A stretch of DNA of 64,000 nucleotides from positions 1,133,501-1,197,500 of the forward strand of contig JAJIYY010000003.1 in the NCBI GenBank assembly GCA_022702485.1, read 5' to 3'. Source of the DNA: Simplicillium sp. C3G150-2. Taxonomy: Eukaryota; Ascomycota; Sordariomycetes; Hypocreales; Cordycipitaceae. The translations under genes and the position numbers were made by a program. Positions 12,140 to 23,867 of the stretch are shown one piece after another (within the stretch, counting starts at the first letter, position 1; each line of letters starts with the position of its first letter). The notes beneath the pieces are model-generated. The model had not been told where the DNA came from. It made no database searches and saw only the letters and a program-made list of their open reading frames with translations.

Positions 12140-14098
12140 CGGTCGAGAAACACGAAGACCTGGGGAAACTTTGATTCATATCATTGTTTCGTTCTGATTG
12201 AACCTGTCCCTCGTCTTACATGCAGTCTGCAACATTAAATGCGTGTTGTGTCCGAGCTGAACTCGAGACTGAGTGCCGTGGCAAGCGTGGGTGCTATCAA
12301 TCCTTGATGCATGCACGGTGGGTTATTCGAACGTAGGATTGCATCTGCATCTGCATCTGCATCTAGGCTCGCATCTGAGTGAAACACGTTGCACAGCGGT
12401 CAGCTCTAGTGGTGGGGGAGACGCAGCAAGGATGACGCTCGAAGCATTATAGACTGTGGCAAAAGACCCCTTCTGTGTTCTGGTAGGGACCCTTTGAAGT
12501 TGCCTTGATGCATACGAGATGTCACATGCAGGGTGTGACTAGGTGATGACGGCGCTAGCGCAACTGCACTGGAGGAAACGATGAACGAAGACGGAGAAAA
12601 TATTAAGTTTTGGCGTCGTCGAGTGGGAGACCAACAGGTTACTGGTTGTGCATCCCAAGATAGGCAAGGAGAACGAAACTGGAAAGAAATTCAACGGTTG
12701 TAAATCTTGAGGAATCAAGAAGGAGGTGACAAGAGGAAAAAAGAACACTGGGGAATCCAAAAATGGATGTTGTCAATTCCAATTACAGAACGAAATCAAA
12801 AGGGTGCATGTCGACGACAAAGTTTTGCTAAGAAAGGCGTCATGGGATCACACTTGTTGTAGCATTCAAACACGAGAATAAGTCGGGGCAGTTGCTAGTT
12901 GAACACAGGTCCCATTCGCCCACTAACTTGCTCTCACCCACTCCCCCGTCTCCCCTCCAATGTGCAATTAACTGCCCCTGTTCCCACTGATATTCACCAA
13001 CTGACACGCTCCCGTTCCTCTGTAAAACAAATTGGTAGACCACTAATTCGTTCTTTTCTCGGAACCTCGATAGCCGGGGATGTCTTGTCTTCTGTCCACT
13101 AAAGCCCCGAGGACTCTGGGGAACCGAGCCGCCACCTCCAAAGGCATGTCCCTGTCCTGTCCTCGTCATTGTCCTTGACCATGTCCACATCATTTTCAAC
13201 TCCTCTCCACGTCCGTGACGACAACCATCCACCACCATACACGGTCGTCGTTGCTGATACAGGTCATCTCATCCACAATATCTCTCCGCTTTAGGTTAAT
13301 GCAGGGAGAGTCCAAAAAACAAAACCAAAAAAAGAAGACGCCGGCCCACGATTGTATATGTGCATGAATGTTTGTACATTAGCGCCGCATCTGCGTCTGC
13401 GTGGCACGGTCGTCTCTCACATCTCCCATTCCCCATCCCGTTTCATTCGAAATCCTTCCTTCACCGTGCCAAGTCATGCCATCCATGACTGCATATTCCT
13501 TTCCATGACCCCTCCTCTGTCCTTCGGATCCATGTCCGTGCCGTTCTCCGTCCAGATAGCCATTCGCCATTCCCTCAGCCACCGCGCATGTCAACAGGGT
13601 CCTACCTTGTTTGCTCCCGCTCGCAAAGCCTGGCATTCACAGTATTTACCACAGCACATTGCCAATGCTTCATTTTTGTCTCGCTCTGTCCCTTCACCGT
13701 ACCATATTGCCATTTCTCTGCTTTTCTCTGCTACAATTGCTTGGGTATCGTCTACAGACTGCAACCGTTCTCCACCAACAGAACAAGAGTTCCCTGCCAC
13801 CAATAATTATACACCCACTTGTCGATCCGATCGGGAACAAAGCCGTGTTGAGCCGCTCTCTGTCACCATTCCGTTTTGCCATTTTCCCATTTTCTCTATT
13901 TCCCAGCTTTCGCTGTATTGCCAATTCTCGGTATATCAAGCCTTCTATACCTTGTCGAAATCATGTCACATTGCAAAACAGTGAAACGCCTTGTCCAATG
14001 TTGAATAAATGCCCAAGACGAACTCCAGCCAAAACACCGTTTTAATCCTCTGCAATCACCTCATTTGCGAACGTCGTCATGATTTCATCAGCAGCCTT
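12140..14098. other. Intergenic, about 2 kb
   Basis: This contains the NRAMP upstream region and the 3' side of the methyltransferase gene. Open frames of up to 210 codons on the plus strand (13352-13984) translate to a Ser/Pro/His/Cys-rich sequence without domain signals and come from pyrimidine-rich DNA, so they are not called. A (GCATCT)4 tract lies at 12341-12364. Confidence 0.5.
12341..12364. repeat. (GCATCT)4 hexanucleotide microsatellite
   Basis: Four perfect tandem copies of GCATCT in the region upstream of the NRAMP gene, with a further degenerate copy a few bases on. Likely length-variable between strains. Confidence 0.9.
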
Positions 14099-14955
14099 TT
14101 ATTTCTGCTTCTTGCCAGATTTCTCAGCTTCTCGCTCCTTGTCACGCTTGGCGTAGATGGCGGACGTGAAGTCATCTTCGTAGCGCAGCGCGACTTGGTA
14201 TACAATATATACCCACGCAGTCAGCACAAGTCCAGCGGGCTTGCCAAACAGCAGCGCAGTGCCCAAGAAGCTCAGGGTAGATCCTGTGTACATTGGCGAG
14301 CTAGTCACGTTGAAGGGGAAACCAGTCACCATTTCGTCAAGCAGGATGCCAAAGTAGTCGCCCAGGAAAGTTCCAGTGATACCCAGTCTGTAAGTCGAAC
14401 TGATGACCAAGAGGTTACCAAAGGCAAGCAGGGCGTAGCCAGCGAGCTGGAATTGTTGGCCAGCTAGCAGTGGGTGGGTAGCCTGCTGTGTAATAGCTGT
14501 CTTGTATAGCCAGTCGCGGACGAGGCCGAGCGAGAAGATGGTTGCTGCGAGGCCGTAGCATGCTGTCTGCTTTCGACCGCCGAAGAGGTTCGACAACAGT
14601 TGGTTGTGATACTCTGTGTTTGTGCTGTTAGCCTCATGTCAAGGTTTTACCATCGATGCAGCAAACGCGGACACCTGGCTGTAGATGAATCGTACCTTTA
14701 CGGGCGACAATGCTGCGCAGACGCGTTAGCTTGTACCATTCACATGTCACGCGATGCGGTTCGAGGGCACTCACTTCCAAAACAATGGGTTGAAGGCAAT
14801 AGAAGCCGCCGAAACTACATTATCCCATCACATTAGACACCGGATCAACCAAAATAATGCACTGAAACATTGTTCGAATCGCAGAGATACTCACTCAGCA
14901 AGCTTTTCTTCTCAAAGTCAACATAGTTGAGCAAATCACCAAGTACAGTTGTCAT
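14099..14955 (-). CDS. OPI3: Opi3-type phospholipid N-methyltransferase
   Basis: Four exons: 14895-14955, 14775-14814, 14696-14712 and 14099-14613, giving 210 residues with consistent phases. Two internal exons are very short (40 and 17 nt); they encode ISAASIAFNPLFWN and IVARK and are needed to join MTTVLGDLLNYVDFEKKSLL to EYHNQLLSNLFGGRKQTACY. Yeast Opi3 is about 206 residues. The product has four hydrophobic segments and the C-terminal signature RYEDDFTSAIYAKRD of the phospholipid methyltransferase family, then a lysine-rich tail (KSGKKQK) that may be an ER retrieval-like signal. The enzyme methylates phosphatidyl-monomethyl- and dimethylethanolamine with S-adenosylmethionine to make phosphatidylcholine in the ER. 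The assignment to Opi3 rather than the first-step enzyme Cho2 rests on the small size. Confidence 0.92.
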
Positions 14956-15687
14956 CTTGAGAAAAGGTCACAGGCAACGCAGTCGAACCGATGATGCAGC
15001 AACGAAAAGAAGTCAATCACAGATATGGACATGCGTCAGAGCAAGAAGAAAACAAAATGCTTCACGGCCTGCCAATTGGACAATGTGGTAACAAATGAAG
15101 AATGAAGAGGGACGAAAAAGTGTTGAGGGAAATCACAAGGACACGAAAAACGTCATACCTCTGGCCAATTTTAAAACGGCTGGGCTGCTGCGGGGACCTT
15201 TGTTATGTACGTAAACCAATACAATGTTGTCGTCGCCCAGGGATGTCCGAACAGGGAGACTCACCTTGATTGGTTTACACCCTGCAACTGGTGCCACAAT
15301 TCCTTTCCAGCCGAGCTGTTGCTGCTGTTATACCGTCTGTTAACCGAGCTCTTGTGGCAGTTTTTTTCTGCATGGATTTCGCGCGGCTTCTTGGCTTCTG
15401 AAAATTGACGAGATCGAAGCCATGGTTCCAATTGGCAGCTGCCGAGTTTAATAACTAGGCAATAGCCGCATCCCGCTGTTCAATGCAATGACGAACCCAC
15501 TTACCAGCTCCCAAGCCACAAAGCGTTGGTGAAATAAGAAGAAAGAAGCTCAAGAAAATTATATAAAATAAAATAAAATTCTCTGTGTATTGTGTGCTCA
15601 AAGCAAAGTTCATGATTCATTAATACAATGGCTCTTTTGTTAACCAAAAAGAAAATCAAAGCCACTCCGTCTCCCCATCTATGTCCG
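14956..15687. other. Intergenic: OPI3 promoter and RXT2 3' flank
   Basis: Holds the OPI3 upstream region and the 3' side of the RXT2 gene. There is an AT-rich stretch (15555-15583, TATAAAATAAAATAAAATT) near the RXT2 end, compatible with 3' processing. No conserved frame is seen. Confidence 0.5.
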
Positions 15688-17158
15688 CTATTGTCGTCGA
15701 GCTCTAGTCTTCTTTCCTTGTGTCGTCGTATCCTCTTCCTCTTCGTCTTGTCCCTTCTTCAGGTCCTCTACCAGGCCCCATTCCTCCTTGTCATACCAGT
15801 CCTCTCCATCTGAGAGATCCCGGTTCGGTCCACAGTGTGCTTCTGCTTTGGACCAGTGCAAGACTTCTGCACGAAGTCGCTCGGCTCGCAGCAGACCCTC
15901 ATGTAGCTTTGAGGCCCCTCGACATATTTCTTCCTGTTTCTGTACGTACATTGCCAGCAGTCTTCGGATATCATCTGCCTCAGTCACCGGCAAGCCCAGG
16001 TCTCTGTCTGGTCTGGCTGAGCCAGGCGGCAAGAACATGGGATGTATGAAAGTCGGGCCATCCGACTCGCTGGCGGGCTGGTTTTGTTGGTCTTCACCAT
16101 GACCCTCCTGTTGCGGTGCTTCGGGCTCCTTTTCGAGCTCTTGCCCTTTTGCTTCTGTATCAGCGTTCGTCTCGTCTTTGCTCGAGCGATCGGTTTCTTT
16201 CTTTGCAGCCTTAGCCTCGTTTGCATCAGCGTCGGCCATGGAGGTGTCGGCGTTGTGATCTTCGGTTTCGTCGTTGGCTCCATTTTTGAAATCGTCGTTC
16301 GCTGTTTCTTGCTGCTCATTGGCGACGCCATTGATTGCAGCCACCCTCGTCAGTGCGGCAAGGTGCTGAGCAATGTGATCTTGAGAGTATAATTCGACAT
16401 CACTGGCGCCTAGCATCATGTCACCCGGAAGCCAGGTAGCATCGCCGCAAAGAGCAGTCCATAGATGCCGTACTTCCCACAGCGATTGATTCTCTCTGCG
16501 CATGATCTTGCAGCTTTGGTCGACTAGAGACGTCAGCGTCTTGGAGGTGAAAGGTTTCGATAGAGTCGGATGCGTCGATAGCTCGGTCGATGCTGTTAAC
16601 GGTGCGAGAATATCTGCGACAGTCAGTGGTGTACGGTGCAAAATGGTCGGGTTTACCTACGATCCAGATGAATATTGGCGTACGGGTTGAGCTCCGCCGC
16701 GGCGAGTGCTGCGGCTCCCGCACGCTCGTCGTCTTCTTCGCTATCGACTTCGTACCCTTCGTCGTCGAGAAGGGGTGGATTGCGGTAAATGATTGAGCGT
16801 CGAACGCCTGCGTAGTCGAGGACCTGAGAGCACAGAGTTAGCGCCGACGCGATCTCTTGCAGTGTCGTCGTGAGAGGGCGGAGCAAAATTACCTCTTTGT
16901 AATCACTCGGGCCGTCGGCTGGTATCAATTGCCCTTTATTTATGAAGCGCGCACGCCTCTTGAGCTTGTACCCGCGATTTGTGTAGCTTTCGATTTCTGA
17001 GTCGGAGTCGGATTCTGGGCCGGTCAGTCAGATTAGCGACCGCAGCCTCTGTGTGAGCAGGCGAGGGTGGGAGAGCTGTGCATACCCCATGCTTTCCTTT
17101 TGAAGGCCTTCTTCATGCCTGCTATCGTCTCGGCGAACAGGATCTGCTGTGTAGCCAT
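15688..17158 (-). CDS. RXT2: RXT2-like subunit of Rpd3L histone deacetylase complex
   Basis: Four exons: 17086-17158, 16893-17014, 16661-16823, 15688-16613; 427 residues. It starts MATQQILFAETIAG and carries the conserved RXT2 N-terminal region: SYTNRGYKLKRRARFINKGQ, then DGPSDYKE, VLDYAGVRRSIIYRNPPLL and HILAPLTASTEL. The middle (residues about 190-300) is an acidic, Glu/Ala/Asp-rich low-complexity stretch, followed by a charged helical C-terminus. Yeast Rxt2 is a subunit of the large Rpd3 deacetylase complex acting at promoters; the same nuclear role is inferred. The third splice uses donor C|GTAGGT rather than the GTAAAC two bases on, because only that keeps LDHILAPL in frame. The second intron (16824-16892, 69 nt) is free of stops and in phase. 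Confidence 0.88.
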
Positions 17159-17863
17159 GTTGGGCGAGGATTGAAAGGCTTTGCGTCGAAGGGATCACGA
17201 CGTCACGCCGCGAGCAGCAGCACGTCGGAAATGGACCGATAAAAGTAGAAATGTGAGGGCGAAACTTAAATCGTGAAAGCCTCTACTTCCAGGCTAAAGA
17301 AAGAGTCGGAGCTGGTGCCAATACTGCGTTGGTTGGTGCTGTAACCAGAGTTCAATAATTTTGTTCGTGGACGCAAAGAGAGTTGAAGAGGCGGGAGCAC
17401 CGATCGCACTGAAGCAAAGGGCCAAAAGCGCTGTGGTCGCCTGGCGCTGGACGCTGGACTGCCGCCCACGTCGGCCTGCGCGCGGGTGACCCAATCAACC
17501 GAAGAGGAGCGAGCTGGGGTCGCGGCGCTCGATTTAGGCCGGACACCGGACATTTCTCCAAAGGGACCCGGAGTTTAAGCGGCAGTGACATCACCTGCAG
17601 TCAGTGACAGTGACTAGACCAGCAAGTATATATACGAGCATGTTTAAACATAAAATAAAATAATTTCTTAAAAAGAAGATTACGCCCCAATGAACATATT
17701 CAAGGTCCATAATATAACACGCGAAAAAAAAAATTCATATGCCACAAATCATTATCCAACTTCGAACTCATGCTTCAAAATGATGTACACGTTGAGGGTC
17801 AGAATCAGATGTCAAAACTATCATCTGTCAGTTTCTCGTTCGATACTTTCGTGGTCTTGTCAC
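17159..17863. other. Intergenic: RXT2 promoter and nag3 3' flank
   Basis: The right part (17600-17863) is AT-rich and fits the 3' untranslated region of the minus-strand GH3 gene. A TATATATA stretch lies near 17626-17633. The left part is the RXT2 upstream region. No gene is seen. Confidence 0.5.
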
Positions 17864-20800
17864 TTACGTATCTGGAGAATTGGTTAATTCTTCAACCACC
17901 TGCAGCACCTCGAATCCCATTGCTGCCAGAGGTTCCGCAGTATCATCGACGACCTGTTATGACACGTTAGCTGCGTTGCTTGTACGTTGATATCCCACGC
18001 ATTGACTTACCCAGCTCAAGATCGACTTGGCAGCCTTGTTGCTCTTGTTCTGTCGAACTCCCATGAGTGCCAGTCCTTGCAGTACAAGGGTTGCCTGTGG
18101 GTTGGGAGGTACGACAGGAGCAATGATACCCGCAATATCCTTAGATCGGGATTTAAGGGTAGGGATGTAAGTTGCTAGAGGGCTTTGCTGTTTGCATATG
18201 ACAATGGTGCCCAGGATAGTGCCAGCGGGGTCCTTGGCTCTAACAATGCCACAAGTCTTTGTCTCCGCCAGGGCATATCGGTAGAGCTCGATGAGCTCAG
18301 GGTTGCAGTTGGCGCGAACATGATGAAGAACCGTCTCTGCATTGTCCAAACCATGGATCAAGTCGAAGCTAATGTTTGCTCGCTGGATGCTCTGTAGTAA
18401 GCCTTCCGGGGCAGTCCAGTTGCCGAGGTCAGGGATGACCATCGTTATAAGCCGGCGGGGGAACTGAGTATCCCAGCCGCTGTTGCCGAACCACTCTTTG
18501 ACAGTGTTCCCTTCAGCGTTCACAGGGATACCTGTAAAGACACTTGGGAACGAAGAACCAAGCTGCACTTTTTTGATTCCTCTTTGCTGTGAAAGGCTCT
18601 TCAATGCGCGTCGGTGAAGGGAACGGCCAATAGAGACGTTTCGCTTAGTCGGATCAACGATGAGGGCGCCAAGAACACCAACTCCTCCGCTGTAGTATGT
18701 AGCCACAAAGCCATATAGTGCCTGCGTGCTGCTATTACGCACCACGAAGTGAGCTTCCTTGATACTCGTGTTAAATAGCTCAAAGGAAGCTGAATTTGTG
18801 CCTGACAGGAAGTTGAGATCAAGATCGCTTGCCCTGTATACAGCACGTACAAGGTCATCAAGGCCGGAGCCATCACGTTCGCGGTCGTATTCTTCCACCA
18901 ACCAGCGCTGTCTTGATTTCAGAACCTTCTTGCTCTTACGAAGCGTGCCTGGCATGCTTCCTAATGGTTGGATCTCTCCGACCAATATGCGTACCAGTGC
19001 CGACATGGCGTTCTCGGTAAAGTCGAAGGTGCAAATATACGTGCCAATGGTCTTGTCCATGGCAAAATCGTACGGAGAACTGACCGACACTACTATGAGT
19101 TGCTTCTTCTGTCCCCGACTACGGAGCATCGAACACATCATGTCCACATGTTTCGTGAAACCAGCTTGGTACAGATTGCGATTCGCATCGGCTGTAATAA
19201 TCACAATGCAGGAAGCCCTGTTGATGAGGTTCTCATGCACTGGTCTCACACCATTGGCTGTATAACTGGTGTGGAGGAGTTTCTCGTTGCGATATCGCGC
19301 TAAAGTCTTGCCAAATTCACGGAATACGCCCTCGCCGCTCATGATTGCGCTTCTTTCAGTGTGACGGTGCAACCACCTCTCGTGCACTCCTTGGGCCTGA
19401 TGTTGTTTGGAGCCTAAGAGGCTTTTGGTCAACGATGAGGCAGGTAATGGTTTGACGAGTGGCGTGAGCAAAAGTAGCTCTTCTCCCGGGTGCATAGAAG
19501 CCGAAAGAGGAATGAGCTTCTCCTTATCGCGAACAACTGTAATGGATTCATCGTATGCTCGGCGAGACAAAGCGAGATGTGATGGGTGTAGCTGCGAAAG
19601 TAGGGAGATGCCCGGCGGGTTGAGGGCTTTGGTCCACGAGGTACACGACGCTTTGAGATTTAGTACGCGCCGCAACGACAGGAAAATTCTCTCTTTAGAA
19701 ATGATTCCGTTGTCTAAGCCTAGCTTGAGACCTTTGAGGGCTTCGAGTTGAACATCGTACGCACGACAAAGAAGTACCAAGTCGCATCCTGCTTCAACTG
19801 CCATTACAACGCCATTCTGGACACCAAGGTCATGACTCAAGGCTTCCATTTCAAGACATTCAGATATAGCAACGCCCTTGAAACCAAGCTCGTTACGCAG
19901 AAGGTCATCGACGACTTGGTCTGATAAGCAGGCGTGGCTGACGTTCATCGATGGGTTCGAAATACCGCAACCGCCAACGAACATGGCATCCAGTTTCCCA
20001 GATGCTACAGCGTTTCGGAACGGAACGAGAGCGCTCAGACTGAGCTCTTCCAATGTCTGAGTAATGATGGGTACATCTAGGTTTGAGCCCAAGAAGTCCA
20101 GGTTACCCCAGGAAGGGAAATGCTTTCCGCAGGCAGCCATGCCAGCATCTCGGATACCGTTCATGGCAGCAAGTCCATACTGTGATACCTCTTGAGGGTC
20201 GTCACCTGCGGCACGGACGCCTAGCGGTTGATATCGAGCGTTGTTGAGAACATCCAAGACGGGGCCGAGCATAAGGTTGACACCACAGGATGAGATCTCA
20301 GTCGCCGTCGCCTTTGCTACCTCGTATGCCAGCTCGACGCTTCCGACAGCAGCCAGGCCCATGGCACTAGGAAACTGACAGACATAATCTTCATCGAACA
20401 AACTGTTGACTCCGCCGTTTTCTTGATCAAGAGCGATGAGTAGCGGCTGTGGGTGGCCAGCATTATGTGCAATAGTCTGAAGCTCTTGGACAAGCTGAGC
20501 AGTCTGTTGGGCAGCTACCTGGTGTTAGCAACTTGAAGCATATACAGGAGCACTGGTACTGCAGCATGAACTCACTCTTGAGGTTCTTTGCCGTTAATAT
20601 AATTGAACCAAGGTGGTGGTCCTCGATCAGGCTCTTAATTTGAGGAGTCACTTCGATTCCGTCCCAGCCCATGATCAAGCATTGCCCGATGGCCCTATTT
20701 CAATATCTTTGTCAGTCATCTGATGGACATAGTACTCAAGCGTAAAGAGGTGAGGAGCTCAGCCATTGAAGCCGTCGCAGGCCTTGGTGGCACAGCATCC

Positions 20801-20970
20801 ATGAGTGACAAGTTAGGCATGCATCCAGGCACGCCCTTGATATCCGCGGAACGAAACAGATCCGGACACCAGTCGCTAAGGAAGGAATAGGCAACTCACC
20901 AGTCGAGATCTTGCCATAGTGGGTCCAAATCGCTGCCATCTGCAGCGCCGTTGTTGTTGGAGTTTGCCAT
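17864..20970 (-). CDS. nag3: GH3 beta-N-acetylglucosaminidase-like protein with C-terminal GNAT-like region (nag3 type)
   Basis: Four exons: 20900-20970, 20576-20694, 18011-20514, 17864-17953; 927 residues. The last intron has a GCTAAC branch point and joins ILSW to a final 29 residues ending TNSPDT. Residues about 25-400 are a GH3 (NagZ-like) barrel: AIGQCLIMGWDG, HHLGSIILTAKNLK, LIALDQENGGVN, MLGPVLDV, a KHFPSWGN element at about 194 and GFKGVAISECLEM at about 275-286. The usual GH3 NagZ nucleophile Asp is Glu at about 282, and the D-H dyad after KHFP is not visible. Residues about 630-900 resemble GNAT acetyltransferases (ALIVDPTKRNVSIGRSLHRR). No signal peptide is seen, so action inside the cell on imported chitobiose or GlcNAc conjugates is inferred. 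It is divergent to dac1. The gene name follows the Trichoderma cluster and rests on context and family. Confidence 0.88.
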
Positions 20971-22437
20971 TGTGAGGTGAGTGAGTGAGAGCCTTGACCC
21001 GTCGGCTCTCCGCTATCAAGGTAGTCCTCGCCCGGATGACGACGGCTCTCGTCGCTTCGTAGATGAAAGCACGACAGACTGCCCAACAGTAGGCACCAAC
21101 AACAGCTACAATCTTGAGCAGAACAAATGACAAATGTCGAAAGAGGGGCTGCTACCAAAGCAATGCCGAGACCCTACCCTTACAATTGGCCCTGGACCAG
21201 CTGGCGATAACAGGCTGGACAGACTGGCTTGAGCTGGGAAGTGAGATCGGCAGAATATCGGGTATTGGCAGCGGGCGACGGGACCCGAAGGTTGAGAGAA
21301 GTTGTGGTGCTGACTCCAAAAGTGCGCCAGGGAACCCCAAACTCCCCAGAGCGGCCGTCTCACCTCACCACGCCCACCAGACAGACCAGGTCAAGCTCAG
21401 AACGGCAGTACCGCTGAAGAGTTGAAAAGTGGAACTACAGAAGAGGCATTAGTTTTGCGGGTGGGGGCCATGAGTTGAGGCTCCCCCTCAGAAGAAGTGG
21501 ACGGGCATAGATGGGTGATGTGATGTGATGGGCTGGCTAACGGTGCAGACAGTCACAGCACAATTCAACGTTACATGGGGGTCAGGATGTGCAGTACCGT
21601 ACCAAGAGCTTCTGTCGCCAACGACTGATGTCTCATGCAGAGCACACGTTTTTTTCTTGCCAGGGTCTTCCGATAGCGAGCAAAGATCAACAGCGAATGA
21701 GTTGCTAAAAATGAAATGAAAACGAAAAAAAAAAAAAATGGCCAGGGACATATATTGAATGTATGCCGACGGCGCAATTCAGGGCCAACTGACTGCTGGA
21801 ACCTCCCCCAACAGTCCACTGTAAAATAAAATTAAAATAAAAATGCAGCACAGGTTACAGTCTCTTGCTCGCCCCATTCCGGCGCTTCAGTGGACTTGCC
21901 CAGCCAGTTGGAGACGGTCCCCACCTAACGTAGCCTGCCACCGCGCTTTCAATGGCACCGTCACAGCTCTCTCCAACCAAGTAACATAGCGTTCCTTAGC
22001 CTTTACCTGGTTGGCTGTTTTTCAATTTTTAAATGTCTCTTTTTAGATACGCCGCTCTGATATTTAAATTTTTTTTGTCCATACCGCTGCTCCAAGCTAG
22101 CCGCTGAGAGGGGCAAACGGTCCCCGCCTCTACCACCGCGTCTCGTACATCCGTCACCTAAACTTTTTTGCAGCCGGTGACATAGCTCCAAACTTATTAG
22201 TACTCTACCTCACCTTGCGTGTCTTTTTCATTGTATTCCAGCCTCGTGTCGTGTCGTGTCGTGATCAAAAACGGCAGGCGCGAATCATTTGATCTTGCAT
22301 CTTTCAAACGACAAAAGGTCGGCTGCTTTGTTCGCTCCTCTACTTCATACCTTCCCCGGCTTTGGTGGGCTACCCTTCACCTGTCGTCATCACCAACGAA
22401 CCGTCATCCTCAATACACCACCGCAACACTCCAAGCC
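20971..22437. promoter_or_regulatory. Divergent promoter region of nag3 and dac1
   Basis: These 1,467 nt separate the start codons of two divergent cluster genes, so the stretch must hold both promoters. Visible: a G/A-rich to C/T-rich switch, an A14 run near 21725, a GTGATGTGATGTGATG tract near 21513 and a GTGTC repeat near 22247 just before dac1. The 240 nt directly upstream of dac1 contain no ATG, so its leader has no upstream ORF there. I did not identify a specific regulator site by eye. Confidence 0.6.
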
Positions 22438-23867
22438 ATGCCGATTGCTGTCTCACCCGTGGAACGGCCGAAAAATGGCCTGACCAAATTTACCAACTGT
22501 CGCTTGCTTCGCGGCAAGCAGCTGGTCAAAGAGGATCTATGGGTTAGCTCTGTAACCGGCAAGGTTGTCAATAGCCAGGCCTGCTTCTTCGACGACCTGG
22601 TTCTCCCCGATGAGATCGTTGATTTGGGCGGCCGCATAATCTCTCCAGGAATGATTGAATGCCAGCTGAATGGTGCCTTTGGCTTCAACTTTTCCACTCT
22701 CTTGGACGACATGTCACAATACGGAAAGAAGCTCAACGAAGTTAACAAGCTTCTCGTGGAGACTGGTGTCACCTCATATATCCCAACCATCACCAGTCAG
22801 CGGCCCGAATTGTACCAGGCTGTAAGTCTCACGTTTGTTTGTGAATAAAAACCGCGGATCATGTTGACAAATCCAGGCTCTTCCTTTCCTCGGGCCTTCC
22901 GGAGCCTCACACAAGGCAGAGGACGGCGCCGAGTCCCTAGGTGCTCATTGCGAAGGCCCATTCCTGAACCCTACCAAAAACGGAGTGCACAACGTCGACG
23001 TTCTCATTGAAGCACAAACCTTTGAAGACCTGGAGGCTTGCTATGGAGCCGAGAACTTGCACCCCAAGTCTGAAAACGATGTCATCCCCATTCGAATGAT
23101 TACGGCCGCTCCCGAGCGAGGCAACATGATGAAGCTTATCCCGGATTTGGTCGCCAAGAATATTGTCTTCTCCGTTGGACATTCCGAGGCTACCTATGAG
23201 CAGGCTTCGGAAGCGGTTGGACAAGGTGCGACAATGATTACGCACTTGTTCAATGCCATGCGACCTCTGCACCACCGTAACCCTGGAATCTTTGGAGTCT
23301 TGGGCGAGGCTGAGAGCTTGACAAGACCCTACTTTGGCATTATTTCTGATGGTATCCATCTTCATCCCACTACAATTAAGATTGCTTTCAATGCCCATCC
23401 TGACGGCTTCATTCTGGTCACTGACGCCATGCACTTGGTGGGCTTGCCGGATGGAGCTTATCCCTGGACCAATGGTGAGACGCAGGCGCACATTGTCAAG
23501 AAGGGATCCAAGTTGCTCCTGGAAAATTCTGACACAATCGCAGGAAGGTGAGTAACGCTAATCAGAGAAACCCCCTTTGAAAGGATTTGAGAAGCTTACA
23601 CGGCATAGCTCAATCACATTGCTGGAGTGCGTCAACAACTTCCTAGAATGGTCAGGCACAGGCATTCCTGAAGCTCTTAGGGCTGTGACGTCAACCCCTG
23701 CAGAGATGATGGGACTCAAAGGAATCAAGGGAACCCTTGAAGCAGGTGCTGACGCCGATCTCGTCATCTTTTCCGACGAAGAAACTGCCAACGGACGAAG
23801 CAGCCTAGTGCTTGACGAGGTGTGGAAGTTCGGTACGAGAGTATATCGATCCGTCAGCGCCACGTAA
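22438..23867 (+). CDS. dac1: N-acetylglucosamine-6-phosphate deacetylase
   Basis: Three exons: 22438-22821, 22877-23547, 23609-23867; 437 residues. It hydrolyses GlcNAc-6-phosphate to glucosamine-6-phosphate and acetate in the cytosol, the step between the GlcNAc kinase and the deaminase encoded nearby. The amidohydrolase barrel shows metal-binding and catalytic motifs in order: IISPGMIECQLNGAFGFNF (residues about 67-85), AHCEGPFLNPTKNGVH with E154, SVGHSEATYEQA with H230, ITHLFNAMRPLHHRNPGIFG with H251, DGIHLHP, and VTDAMHLVG with the catalytic Asp at 311. The N-terminal GGRIISPG and C-terminal SAEMMGLKGIKG-like segment (here PAEMMGLKGIKGTLEAGADADLVIF, read in two parts) fit the family's second domain. 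It is divergent from nag3. All key residues are intact, so it should be active. Confidence 0.96.

Noticed and set aside
13352..13984. 210-codon plus-strand open frame between NRAMP and OPI3
   Set aside because: Its translation is low-complexity, Ser/His/Pro/Cys-rich and comes from pyrimidine-rich DNA; no domain or targeting signal, and an opposite frame is equally open.
14865..14890. TTCGAATC word resembling a tRNA T-arm
   Set aside because: No matching acceptor stem, D-arm or anticodon arm around it, and it lies in the first OPI3 intron.
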